This document shows positions 45,368 through 57,204 of a stretch of 64,000 nucleotides of DNA, in pieces; position 1 is the stretch's first letter; the number at the start of each line of letters is the position of its first letter. The notes under the pieces are model-generated. The model worked only from the letters and a program-made list of their open reading frames with translations, was not told the origin of the DNA and ran no database searches. The translations under genes were made by a program, and so were the position numbers. Origin of the DNA: Bolinopsis microptera (lineage: Eukaryota > Ctenophora > Tentaculata > Lobata > Bolinopsidae). The stretch spans positions 15,866,571 to 15,930,570 of the forward strand of contig NC_087075.1 in the NCBI RefSeq assembly GCF_026151205.1, read 5' to 3'.

Positions 45368-45941
45368 GGCAAGTTTCCATAAACGATATTTTATGATCGG
45401 CGCCGATAATCGCTTATTGAGCGCTTTTTCGGCGCTTTTTAAAAAAAAAACCGTTTACAATCGCTTTTTTTACGATTATAAACGGTTCAAAAAAAATCGC
45501 TTATAATCGACTATAATTGGTGTCATAATTCAAAAAAGCGCTTTTTTTAATTTAAAAGCGCTTACTAGCGTCGCTGAGCGATTTGAAAGCGGTTTTCCAG
45601 TAGGATTGGCGCCAAAAACGGGTGGATAAGCGGTTGGCCGGATAAGCGATTCGTAGGCGCTTTTTTGAACCATTTATAAGCGATTATAAGCGATTATAAT
45701 TGGGGTGCAATTTAGCTGTTTGTAAAGCGCAAATAAAGCGCTTATAAGCGCTTTTAAATTCAAAAAAGCGCTTTTTTGAATTATGACACCAATTATAGTC
45801 GATTATAAGCGATTTTTTTTGAACCGTTTATAATCGTAAAAAAAGCGATTGTAAACGGTTTTTAAAAAAAAAAGCGCCGAAAAAGCGCTCAATAAGCGAT
45901 TATCGGCGCCGATCATAAAATATCGTTTATGGAAACTTGCC
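45368..45941. mobile_element. 574-bp foldback MITE with 8-bp target duplication
   Basis: Ends GGCAAGTTTCCATAAACGAT and complement, with arms of about 190 bp nearly perfect; flanked by GAAATAAC at 45360-45367 and 45942-45949. The 8-bp duplication suggests hAT mobilisation. The interior is dense in AAGCGCTT and GATTATAAGCG palindromic words. It is nested inside the 43915-46672 element. Confidence 0.9.
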
Positions 45942-46977
45942 GAAATAACCCTATTTTTGACCATGTAGCGGTAGTTTAATTGTGACACTGTTAACATATT
46001 ACCACCTGATAATGATTTATGTGACTGGTGCGTGGTACTAGCAGTGTTGTTTGATCCATAGTACGTATAATATAATGGGTTTAAGCTGGTATATCATTAT
46101 TTGTTCAATTTCACACATGTTCAGATATTATCAAGATTATGTGACAAAGTAAGCTTGGTTGTGCCTTCTGTGTTTTAATTCCTTACGACTATATGATATA
46201 ATAACAATTCCCAGCACTTCCAGGCCATCAAATAAACTTACACTACTCAGCATTGCTTATCAGGGTGCCCTAAACATTCATCACATATTTTCTTTAATGT
46301 GTGACAGAGTAAACCTGAATACACCATCTAACGAAAAAAGTCGTCAAATATGTAGGTAATGGTCATATGTACCCATCCAATCAACTGGACACTCAAAAAT
46401 TTGGTCAAAAACGGCAGCAAGGGGTCCATATTTACTCCGTCACATGTTTATAGTGTGACAATGTAACCATTTCCGTGCCGGCCGTATTTAAGCGATATCT
46501 TATCACCTGATTAAGATATCGTTATGTGACACAGTTAGCCTAGAGGATGAGACGATTATCCTAACCATAAAGGGTTTAAGTAATTTCATAGTGTGACAAA
46601 GTCAACTACACTGTGCCTTTTAATAGGGTCACTTATATTTACCAATATCCTCAAACTCAAATGAACGTGTCCATATAGTATTGTATAGTATTATATATAG
46701 CATACGAGCTATCACAATATTTGAGAATCATATTCATACGTGTTCCGCCAGAATTGTGTACCTGTCAGCTTGACTTCACTTTTAGATGAAATTGAAATAT
46801 GTCAGCCGTCTTTCATCCTTGTCGCTTTCTTCTGTGACATAACTTTTGTTTTCGGCATAGTTTGATAGGTAGGATGCTTTTTATTTTTAGCACTGAGTTA
46901 GTTACTATGGTTACCAAGTTACTAGGTTACTTGAATCTCAGTACAAAATACCGAGTCATAGTGTCTTCATTTGATTC

Positions 46978-47705
46978 GTGATTACAAGCATGATAGACTT
47001 ACGCCACATAAGGAAAGAGATAATCTTTAAACTCTTCGATGCACTTATTGTCCCAGTAGTCTCTTATGGATACCAGATTTGGCTCCCTCAGACATACTTC
47101 ATGGGTGCCTTCTCGTCGGGTAACTTTCCCAATCTAAAACAGATCAGGCAAGATCCAATAGAAAAACGTCACATCTCGTTTCTCAAGTAGACACTCAACG
47201 TCAATAAACAAACATCAAATGCGGCAATTTGGGGTGACACAGGAAGCTACCCTTTGGCGATAGAGCTATCATCCCAAGTTTATAACTACTGGGAAAGATT
47301 AGATAAAATGGAGAAAGCTGGATCTAACAGTCTTGTGCGACATGCCTTCAAAGAGCAACGCAGCCTCAGTCTTTCTTGGAACACCAACATCGAGACTGCA
47401 CGGTCGATTCTAAACCAACTCAATGGACATCAACTCGAACTATCACCTTCACAAATCAAAGAAGCGATGCGTTCGAACTTCAGACAGATATGGAACACTG
47501 AGAGATGGAACAACAGGAAACTAACGTTCTACAACACCATAAAGATGAGTTTTGGCTATGAGCAGTACCTCAATATGAACCTGTCACACGCTGAATCCAA
47601 AAAGCTGGCTCAATTCAGATCAAGCTCACACAATTTCAATCCCTGTATGAAGACTACCGACACCGCTTTAGTCAGAGAGCCAAAACCTGTCTTTTCGCTA
47701 ACTTA
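46978..47705 (+). pseudogene. LINE reverse transcriptase C-terminal remnant (copy 2 of the 25313 family)
   Basis: One continuous frame with a single stop at 47188-47190. The first part contains IFKLFDALIVPVVSYGYQIW, the thumb-region motif of LINE RTs. After the stop come NVNKQTSNAAIWGDTG and a helical C-terminal region to 47705. The stop (TAG) sits where relatives usually have Trp (TGG), consistent with a nonsense change. The following 47699-47955 matches the fragment at 25313-25545 and ends in a CATATC tail. 5' truncated and dead. Confidence 0.8.
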
Positions 47706-47959
47706 GAGGGGCTATTCACAGATGCTAGCCTCATAAGAGAGACAGCGAGGTTCCTGGTGAGAGCAAACAACAGGCGTTTCCCGAAGAAGGAAGTCGCTAA
47801 GAAGGATCTGCTGAAGTCCAGCTGTAAAGTCCCCGCTACACCTCAACATAACTCCTTTGCGGATACGTGACGGTCAAGTTGAGCTTCATTTCATTTTGAC
47901 TCTGAACTGTTGATATTCGGTTACTAATTCATATCATCATATCATATCATTTTGGAATA

Positions 47960-49073
47960 GGCTATCCATTATCGGTATGAAATCTTTTATCTAGATAAAC
48001 AGATAAAAATTTAGGTTTTATCTAGATAAAACCGATAAAACCGATAATTTTTCTGCTGAAGGCCAAAGCCAAAATGTTTTCCAAATTTCACAAAAACTGA
48101 TTGTCGACTTTTATTACTGTTTACCAGTAATCTTGCTAAAGTACAACTTCCTTTCTTTTGAAAATATTAGAGCATCAGTTTTCTTCTCCGGGGAACAATA
48201 ATGTACCAGTTCTCTTCAAAACAGTAGACCAACGGTTTGTCTTCTCCTAAGAACAGTAGTGTACCAGTTCTCTTCAAAACAGTAGATCACCGGTTTCCTT
48301 CTCCTAAAAACAGTAGTGTACCAGTTCTCTTCAAAACAGTAGACCAAGGGTTTCCTTCTCCTGATAACAGTAACGCACTAGTTCTCTTCAAAACAGGAGA
48401 CCACCGGTTTCCTTCTCCTGAGAACAGTAACGCAATAGTTCTCTTCAAAACAGTAGACCAAGGGTTTCCTTCTCCTGAGAACAGTAGTGCAACAAATACC
48501 AATTCTCCTCGAAACAGTAAAACATTTAAAGCGATTCAGTGAACCGTTTCCTTATCCTGTGGATAACTTGGAGCAACAGATTCCTTCTCCTGAAGACAAT
48601 GTTTCACGCCTAGAACACTTACGGAATTTAATTGAGTGCCCTGCCGGTATTTTTGACTCTTGTTAACAGTAACATGCTCGTTCCTGTCTCCAGAATGGTT
48701 GTAAGGTAGAACGCCAGCGCCCAGCACACTAGCCTCAAGATAACAATGTCAATAACTTTCTCTAGACTTCTACAGTTCTACAGTTCTACAGTTCCATAGG
48801 TATACAAATGTAAATAAGCTCTTAAGCTCACATTTAAGTAAACTACCTCTTCTATCATACTATAAAACGTTTGGGACTGTTTCTTGGATTACTTGGGAAG
48901 GCAAAAAACACTAATATTTCTTTAAAATTTTACGGTATTGTGGCAGTTTTTTCGGTAATTTCTAGTGAATTTTTATACCGATAAAAATATGTTTTATCTA
49001 GATAAACAGATAACCTTTTTTAACGAATTATCGGAGATAATTATCGGTAACGATTATCGGAGTGGATAGCCTA
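47960..49073. mobile_element. 1.1-kb hAT-type MITE with 8-bp target duplication
   Basis: Ends TAGGCTATCC and GGATAGCCTA are flanked by TTTTGGAA on both sides (47952-47959 and 49074-49081). It is inserted at the 3' edge of the LINE remnant: the sister LINE copy shows the uninterrupted site near 25540. Subterminal ATTATCGG/CCGATAAT and TTTTATCTAGATAAA words occur at both ends. It carries an internal 57-bp tandem repeat. Confidence 0.88.
48172..48540. repeat. 57-bp tandem repeat inside the hAT-type MITE
   Basis: About six units (core CCAGTTCTCTTCAAAACAGT and TTCCTTCTCCTGA). Because 57 is a multiple of three, one plus-strand frame stays open for 101 codons (Phe-Pro-Ser-Pro repeats). I regard this as a by-product. 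Confidence 0.85.
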
Positions 49074-49095
49074 TTTTGGAACATACTCATGGGAA

Positions 49096-49157
49096 GTTCG
49101 GTCACCGGTCCTAGTTTGTTGGTCAACTGCTATCTCGAAACCAAGTTTCACAAAAAA
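49096..49157 (+). repeat. dispersed repeat fragment, shared with the 38741 foldback loop
   Basis: GTTCGGTCACCGGTCCTAGT and what follows match 40291-40352 with few differences, in the same orientation. Confidence 0.85.
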
Positions 49158-49214
49158 ATACCCATTGGCCGTTTTAAACGTACGTGTACTTTATCATGTT
49201 TATGCATAATGTAT

Positions 49215-49704
49215 AGGGTGGGCCAAAAGTAAGTCAGGTGATTGACTTACCTAATCACGTGATAAGGTCACTCTGTTAAACTGTTAAACATTACGGGAAT
49301 CGTTAAGGCTGCCCAATTAAGGTGTCGTGTCACGGTGTCACATCACCCAGTCAATTTTGTTAACGAGATACACAAAATGCTTGATAACTTGATTTAAATG
49401 CTTGATAACTTCGTCATTTCAAATCCGTTTTACATCTTCTTTTTTTTCAGATCAGATGCATAATTTAATAATCTACTGTCTCTGAAAAAATTAGGCGTCC
49501 AACATGTTCAGAGAGAACAATATAGGTGTTTTAATATTAAATGGGCGTGGTCTAAAATGTCTGAATTTTAAAATTTTGGCGACGGAATCATCGAACAAGT
49601 AGGTACAGTATGCACTATGCCATCTGCAAAGCAACAACTCTCAAATATAAAACACAGCGAAGGTATAATAGCCAACGTATGGGTACTGACTTTTGGCCCA
49701 CCCT
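49215..49704. mobile_element. about 490-bp MITE, mariner-like ends
   Basis: AGGGTGGGCCAAAAGTAAGT on the left and its complement (ACTTTTGGCCCACCCT) on the right, bordered by TA-rich sequence. There is no coding frame. Confidence 0.7.
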
Positions 49705-51465
49705 GCATATATATGCCGCTGTGCGCCAACAGGCAACGTTACGCCACTGTACAACGTACGTACGTACGTGATTTGTGTATATCTTTAGTTTCACACATTC
49801 GTTATTCGCACATTATTAGTTTGTTAACTCATTCACAAACACTTAATTACTTAATTTGCCACTTTTTTTCTTGACACCTTTGATTTTGTATTACAATTTT
49901 GACATATTCTGCAGAAATGTTCTTGTAATTGTACTTTGAAATATAATATATTATATATTATATATAAACAAACCCACAATGGTGCACTAACGTCATATCG
50001 CCACATTCCACAATGCAAAGTTTGGCATCATTAATTTATTAATTGATAATCTTGTATTCCGTTTGTAATGGGAAATTATGTCTCGTGTATAAGAGTTGAT
50101 GTACAAAACTAAAGCACTGTAAGAAAGTCTAATCTCCTCAAATCTAGTATGCAAGGCTTAACTCGAAATCGATCTGTACTGCTTCCGGGATTTCGTGGTC
50201 ATAAAGCAGACGGGGTCTTGTTACCCTTCAATCAACAGTAAATGCTTCCAATCCAGTGATCCGTGACACAATTTGTTCAGTAAAAATTCTAACATATAAA
50301 ATTCTATCGGGTTCAATTTGTTTGACTTGTACTCTAGTGCTGTAGTTAAGTTTTTCAATTATCCTACATTCAAACGACGATTTGGCGCCCCCCCCCCCCT
50401 AAGATGGCGCCCACCCTAAGATGGCGCCCCCCTCCTAAGATGGCGCCTCCCCCCCCTAAGATGGCGCCCCCATAATTCCTAAAACGGTTGAATAGGATAT
50501 CCCGGACACCAAATTGATACCAGTCGATATTTGATTAAGAGTTCTTTGCCTGCATCGCACTTCCTCTCTCCTCCATTAACATTACGCTCCTACATTGAGC
50601 AGTGGCTTACGTCAAGATTTTGACCTCATCGACAAATGTCGACAAATTTCCGATTTCGTCAATTCTTTTTTGTTCATTACATCGTCAGTTCTGAAACTCT
50701 ACTACCTCTTTTCTTTTATAATTAACTTACTGTCAAAAAGTAATCGAAAGACTAATTTCTATGATAAAATTACTAAGACTTAAGAAAGTTCTGCTGAAGG
50801 GTATGGTAGGTATAGTAGTAAGGGTATAGTGTGGCATAGTCTTTGAGAAAGCCTTACGACTTCACGGTAACTATTTTTCTGGATTTTCTTTTACGTCTTA
50901 TCGATTTATAGTTGTACAGCTTCAGATGTCTAACTTTGGAAATATTATAGTTTTAGACAGGGTGTTCTAGTAATATAATGCTTACCTATAATTAGGATTT
51001 TGTACTTCTTAGCTTTATTCCTTTTAAAATTCTCAGTTAACAGTTTATACTGCCGGTCGTTTAATGTTTATTATAACGTTGGTTTTATTATTGATATCTA
51101 GTTAATATTTGCGTTTTTCTTGGTGCGCTAATGGATTTGTTTAAGTTAATAATAGTTTTGCGTATCTTTGCTATTGGTCGAGTCTCAACTATATCCGGCT
51201 ATTAATGAACACATTTTCGTATCATTTTATTCATAATCTGGAACATTATACCCTCCCTTGCCTCCTTTTTAATGCGTTTGTAGTTGTTATTTCTTTACTT
51301 CCTCGCTTATAATCAGTTGAAAAGCAAGAATAATCGCTTTTAATAAAACAGTTAAAAAGTAGGGATAATGTTTATTATTTCCATATAGCAAGCTCCCAAC
51401 ACATCTCTGCACGTGATGATATACTAATGAGAGTCAGATAGCGTGCTCATGCTCCTTAGTGGCAA
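49705..51465. other. no gene recognised; GATGGCGCC repeat
   Basis: Four AAGATGGCGCC units separated by C runs lie at about 50380-50472; TACG repeats are near 49756. No exon is supported. Confidence 0.5.
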
Positions 51466-51518
51466 CAATTGGCTACAATTGGCAACAATTGGCTACAATT
51501 GGCTACAATTGGCAACAT
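51466..51518. repeat. 10-bp repeat (ACAATTGGCT/ACAATTGGCA)
   Basis: Five to six units directly upstream of the candidate exon B start. Confidence 0.85.
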
Positions 51519-51521
51519 ACA

Positions 51522-51610
51522 ATGTTGAAAGGAATATGGAGTAAGGTGAAGAGCTTGGGTAAAAGAAATGATTCTTTTGACACTGATTCTCTTCCTCCCT
51601 CCCCACTCAG
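51522..51610 (+). CDS. candidate alternative first exon B
   Basis: ATG at 51522, 29 codons plus 2 nt, then CAG|GTAATT. The start MLKGIWSKVKSLGKR is basic and amphipathic, like exon A, followed by NDSFDTDSLPPSPL. Ends in phase 2. A 35-bp duplication (TTATTTAGTTGATTAGGTGA) lies in the intron just after the donor. No homologue is recognised. Confidence 0.4.
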
Positions 51611-52721
51611 GTAATTGATTAATAATTATTTAGTTGATTAGGTGATTGATTAATTATTATTTAGTTGATTAGGTGATTAGTTTTTGTTCGAACTCTTTTG
51701 ACACGCAGTGACACCCTTCCTCGCTTCTCCTGCAATTAGATTTGTGATTGTGGGTGTAAAGGATCTATTATACTCTTGGGATTTATCATAAAACTTATTA
51801 ATCATAAGACTTGTATAAACCGTGTAACTTGATAATGGTAAAACTAGCAACGAGACATTATGAATATATTCAAATCGCGGTGGAGTTACATGGAAGAATG
51901 GTGCTGATTATCAAATCATACCTTTTTGGTAATCTCGATGTTCAAGTTCAACATTTTATAGTGAAAGATTTAAGTTATATATTAGAAGTAGTGTAAGTAT
52001 TGCATAGCATGATGTGAATTGAGAACAGTTTCAAACAAATGTAAAACTTAAGTTTAAACTTCTCGCTGTTTTTTACATTTTTCCTAGAAGAACGCCCGTT
52101 GAGGGCACTTTGTAAGAAGGCTGCCATCAACCAGTAATTAGGGGAGTATGCCGCTTAATTACGGAGGTCTCATACAACCAAAATATATGTAGTTGTCATA
52201 ACAACAGAATACTAGACTGTTATAGTTACAGTATCACTAAAATGCATCCCCTCTAATAATGCTAATACCTCATTTGTTAAAGTTCCGACTTCTAAAACGT
52301 TGATGTTAACGGCTGTCACACCCATACTTTAATCTACTAAAATTGAGAGTTGCCTTTCCTCATATTATCTACTCTTGTTGCAATCAAGCCATATTGTCAA
52401 AAAATATGTAAAAAATCACTCAAAAATATTAATTAATCTGGCATGCTGTTTCCATAAAAACTTTAAGCGTTTAGATATTATAATGAGCAAATATACCCTA
52501 CTCGTTTAGATATTTCAAATTTTAGCGGTCTCCCATAATTATTTAAACTCAAAGTAATTTAACCTCGACTACTCTACTAATCGATCACCTTCAGTCTTGG
52601 ATAGTTTTATTATAGTAAAATTAAGCCTAAGACAATCCCTTCAACTTTAGGGCATTCACTTGCTCAATTGCAATTAAGTTTTGTTGTGTACACTGTACAA
52701 CAACACACCGATTTCTTAGTG
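51611..52721. other. no gene recognised
   Basis: AT-rich unique DNA. Confidence 0.5.
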
Positions 52722-52880
52722 CAAGTATATAGTGACATTATATAGTGCAAGTATATAGTGACATTATATAGTGCAAGTATATAGTGACATTATATCGTGC
52801 AAGTATACAGTGAAATTATATAGTGCAAGTATATTGTGAAATTATATAGTGCAAGTATATAGTGAAATTATATAGTGCAA
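52722..52880. repeat. 26-bp tandem repeat (GTGCAAGTATATAGTGACAT)
   Basis: Six units with GACATTATATA/GAAATTATATA variants. 52881-53384 holds no recognised gene. Confidence 0.9.
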
Positions 52881-53384
52881 GTTTACATTTTGCAATTTGA
52901 CTCCACCATCTGTCAACAAAGTCATTAGCATCCAACTTTGTCATTTCCAGTTCCCGACAAAGATACACACAACTTGTCGTGTTACCATGTTACGTTGTAC
53001 AACTTAACAAAACGTTTCAAGACTATGTTAATAACTGCTTTCATATTTTGTTCACTCTCTGTTTCGAACTTATTTGCCATTATTATTAACATTGTACCTA
53101 CTTATGTGACCTATGTTTATTAACATTGTAACAGTTTCGACAGTATATAAACTTGAGATATGCTGAAGACAAGAATTATACTTAATTAATCGGCCTATTC
53201 ACAAAGACAGACAGAAACTAAACTTTAGAGATTTAATAATAGCTTTTTTCATGAATATTCAAATTTTTCTCCCTATGTAATTGTAACGCCATTAAAATTA
53301 CTTCTGGCATGGACAGATTTGTCATAAATTTATAAACCCATATAAGAGGCGCTACAAAAGCTGGAAATTACAGAAATAAGCAGT

Positions 53385-53488
53385 AAAGAGACCTCGAACT
53401 GGGCCACAGAGACCTCGACCTGGGCCACAGAGACCTCGAACTGGGCCACAGAGACCTCGACCTGGGTCACAGAGAACTCGAACTGGGT
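53385..53488. repeat. 21-bp tandem repeat (AGAGACCTCGAACTGGGCCAC)
   Basis: Five units alternating GAACTGG and GACCTGG. Confidence 0.9.
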
Positions 53489-53711
53489 CGATATCATGAA
53501 CAATATAAATAATTATGAGCAACACGTTGCATGATATGTGTTAAATGATAAACAATGATCGCTCCAGTCAAAGTGACCTCGTAATATAATAGTGATAATA
53601 CTATCAGACTATATATAATAGCTGATATCGCTAACAGTACCATTATAAAGTAAGATGATACCGTACCAGCTGGACTATTTTGTTGTGTGATATCTGATAT
53701 TAACATTAGAA

Positions 53712-53768
53712 TTAGTCAGTAATTAGTCAGTAATTAGTCAGTAATTAGTCAATAATTAGTCAGTAATT
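53712..53768. repeat. 11-bp tandem repeat (ATTAGTCAGTA)
   Basis: Five units, the last with a substitution. Confidence 0.85.
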
Positions 53769-53871
53769 ACTGACATGACTATTAACTAATTACTGCTCGT
53801 TACTCACTGCAATGAGGGTACAGGCCCTGCAGGGATCAACGAGGAATGATAGTTTGTTGACAAATAACTAT

Positions 53872-54595
53872 AGCTGTATTATAGGCACTGAGTATAGGCA
53901 CTGTAAAGGCACTGAGTATATGCACTGTATAGGCACTGAGTATAGGCACTGTATAGCTGTATAGGCACTGAGTATAGGCACTGTATTATAGGCACTGAGT
54001 ATAGGCACTGTATAGCTGTATAGGCACTGAGTATAGGCACTGTATAGCTGTATAGACACTGAGTATAGGCACTGTATAGCTGTATTATAGACACTGATTA
54101 TAGGCACTGTATAGCTGTATAGGCACTGAGTATATGCACTGTATAGCTGTATAGGCACTGAGTATATGCACTGTATTATAGGCACTGAGTATAGGCATTG
54201 TATAGCTGTATAGGCACTGAGTATAGGCACTGTATAGCTGTATAGGCACTGAGTATATGCACTGTATAGCTGTATAGGCACTGAGTATATGCACTGTATA
54301 GCTGTATAGGCACTGAGTATAGGCACTGTAAAGGCACTGAGTATATGCACTGTATTATAGGCACTGAGTATAGGCATTGTATAGCTGTATAGGCACTGAG
54401 TATAGGCACTGTATAGCTGTATAGGCACTGAGTATATGCACTGTATAGCTGTATTATAGGCACTGAGTATAGGCACTATATAGCTGTATAGGCACTGAGT
54501 ATAGGCACTGTATAGCTGTATAGGCACTGAGTATAGGCACTGTATAGCTGTATAGGCACTGAGTATATGCACTGTATAGCTGAATTATAGGCACT
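53872..54595. repeat. minisatellite of TATAGGCACTGAG-type units
   Basis: A composite array of GTATAGGCACTGA, GTATATGCACTGTATA and GCTGTATA blocks with a higher-order period. Minus-strand open frames (Tyr-Ser-Ala-Tyr-Thr-Gln repeats) are by-products. Confidence 0.93.
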
Positions 54596-54599
54596 GAGG

Positions 54600-55176
54600 G
54601 GTGACAGCCACAATCCTTATTACGGGGCCACAAACTTCACCCCTATCAGTACGGACTATGGGCCATGGCAAATGATAATGAATTGTCCTGACAGGACGCT
54701 ATAATTATTGTTATGGTGTCAATAATGGCTGTCATTTATGGTTGGTAAATATTCTTGTGCTCGCACTGGGTTACTATGGTTACAATGTGCGTTTAGAAAC
54801 TGTACACGTCAGAGATTGTTGCCTTTGTTTACTGATATCACTGTAATGAGACTAGTTGCAATGTTTTGTGCAGAGGGACAATCCTCGGTAATGCTCCTTC
54901 TGTCACCCACCTTTTGTAATGCTCCTTCTGTCACCCACCTTTTGAGGAGACCAACTTTTGGATATTTATAGGTTTATAGGCGACCGGCCTATAAACATAA
55001 TAATAATTGTATTTTGGCTACGGTCCCTGGTCAGATTATTCAATCTTTCTACGGTCCCTGCAGTCGGATTATTCAATCTTTCATGGTCTTTTTGAATTCC
55101 TCTTCCGTTTGAGTATTCGGGTTTGGGCAGATTGAAAGACAAGCAGATAGAAAGGAAGCTCGCCCTCAGTAGTGGG
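54600..55176. other. no gene recognised
   Basis: Unique DNA with two short direct duplications: TAATGCTCCTTCTGTCACCC (54890 and 54917) and CGGTCCCTG (about 55021 and 55052). Confidence 0.5.
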
Positions 55177-56232
55177 ATTAGGGTTATAGTTATAAATATA
55201 GCTGTCCTGGCTATAATGATTAGGGTTATAGTTATAAATATAGCTGTCCTGGCTATAATGATTAGGGTTATAGTTATAAATATAGCTGTCCTGGCTATAA
55301 TGATTAGGGTTATAGTTATAAATATAGCTGTCCTCGCTATAATGATTAGGGTTATAGTTATAAATATAGCTGTCCTGGCTATAATGATTAGGGTTATAGT
55401 TATAAATATAGCTGTCCTGGCTATAATGATTAGGGTTATAGTTATAAATATAGCTGTCCTGGCTATAATGATTAGGGTTATAGTTATAAATATAGCTGTC
55501 CTCGCTATAATGATTAGGGTTATAGTTATAAATATAGCTGTCCTGGCTATAATGATTAGGGTTATAGTTATAAATATAGCTGTCCTGGCTATAATGATTA
55601 GGGTTATAGTTATAAATATAGCTGTCCTGGCTATAATGATTAGGGTTATAGTTATAAATATAGCTGTCCTGGCTATAATGATTAGGGTTATAGTTATAAA
55701 TATAGCTGTCCTGGCTATAATGATTAGGGTTATAGTAATAAATATAGCTGTCCTGGCTATAATGATTAGGGTTATAGTTATAAATATAGCTGTCCTGGCT
55801 ATAATGATTAGGGTTATAGTTATAAATATAGCTGTCCTGGCTATAATAATTAGGGTTATAGTTATAAATATAGCTGTCCTGGCTATAATGATTAGGGTTA
55901 TAGTTATAAATATAGCTGTCCTGGCTATAATGATTAGGGTTATAGTTATAAATATAGCTGTCCTCGCTATAATGATTAGGGTTATAGTTATAAATATAGC
56001 TGTCCTGGCTATAATGATTAGGGTTATAGTTATAAATATAGCTGTCCTGGCTATAATGATTAGGGTTATAGTAATAAATATAGCTGTCCTGGCTATAATG
56101 ATTAGGGTTATAGTTATAAATATAGCTGTCCTGGCTATAATGATTAGGGTTATAGTTATAAATATAGCTGTCCTGGCTATAATAATTAGGGTTATAGTTA
56201 TAAATATAGCTGTCCTGGCTATAATGATTAGG
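55177..56232. repeat. satellite: 25 units of 42 bp
   Basis: Units start ATTAGGGTTATAGTTATAAA and end CTGTCCTGGCTATAATG. 25 complete units fill 1,050 bp exactly, with only point variants (CTCGC, GTAATA, ATAATAATT), and no length change. Variants recur in a pattern suggesting block duplication. 42 is a multiple of three, so a plus-strand frame stays open (Ile-Arg-Val-Ile-Val repeats); I do not regard it as a gene. Confidence 0.96.
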
Positions 56233-56598
56233 TGTTAGAACTTAGATTACATTTAAATTCTCCGACTTTAAATTCATCCTGAGACGAAATATGAGAGGAT
56301 CAAAGCTCCACTTTTACTCTTTGAGTCTTTTAGCAGCTGAGAATCGATAATTGGTCATATATTATCGTATTCTGTATTACCATAGTTACACTACTAGTTA
56401 CCATAGTTACACTACTAGTTACATTCTGTATTATCAGTCCTTATAAAATGAGAAAATAGAGTTACCACCAGACAAAATTATCGCTGATAAATTTGTCTGA
56501 TAAATCATAAGAGCAGTCAGTTTTCGTTAGAACTCCACCGATATCGTTCATTAATCATATAAAATGGGTATTATACTCATGAACATAAAATGTATCGT

Positions 56599-57204
56599 CC
56601 ACCCAGTTACAAGTTATTGCTCAGTAACCATGGTAACCACCCAGTTACAAGTTATTGCTCAGTAACCATGGTAACCACCCAGTTACAAGTTATTGCTCAG
56701 TAACCATGGTAACCACCCAGTTACAAGTTATTGCTCAGTAACCATGGTAACCACCCAGTTACAAGTTATTGCTCAGTAACCATGGTAACCAACCAGTTAC
56801 AAGTTATTGCTCAGTAACCATGGTAACCACCCAGTTACAAGTTATTGCTCAGTAACCATGGTAACCACCCAGTTACAAGTTATTGCTCAGTAACCATGGT
56901 AACCACCCAGTTACAAGTTATTGCTCAGTAACCATGGTAACCACCCAGTTACAAGTTCTTGCTCAGTAACCATGGTAACCACCCAGTTACAAGTTATTGC
57001 TCAGTAACCATGGTAACCACCCAGTTACAAGTTATTGCTCAGTAACCATGGTAACCACCCAGTTACAAGTTATTGCTCAGTAACCATGGTAACCACCCAG
57101 TTACAAGTTATTGCTCAGTAACCATGGTAACCACCCAGTTACAAGTTATTGCTCAGTAACCATGGTAACCACCCAGTTACAAGTTATTGCTCAGTAACCA
57201 TGGT
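56599..57204. repeat. minisatellite: 16 units of 38 bp
   Basis: Unit CCACCCAGTTACAAGTTATT then GCTCAGTAACCATGGTAA. Nearly perfect. Each unit includes the palindromic TTACCATGGTAA-type core found elsewhere in the window. Confidence 0.96.

Larger units (their letters stand above)
43915..46672. mobile_element. 2.76-kb DNA element with about 35-bp terminal inverted repeats
   Basis: The left end (GGACACGTTCATTTGAGTTT, continuing GAGGATATTGGTAAA) is repeated inverted at 46636-46672. The flanks on both sides are the TAGTATTATA array. Inside, a motif close to TGTGACAAAGTAAAC recurs many times (for example 44260 inverted, 44633, 44907, 45213, 46140, 46302, 46449, 46593). A large diverged tandem repeat lies at 44610-45260 and a smaller foldback is nested at 45368-45941. 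No transposase was found. Confidence 0.75.

Noticed and set aside
53868-54572. Tyr-rich 234-codon frame
   Set aside because: By-product of the TATAGGCACTGAG minisatellite.
55123-56238. 371-codon frame of 14-residue hydrophobic repeats
   Set aside because: Produced by the 42-bp satellite, whose length is a multiple of three and which lacks stops in one frame.
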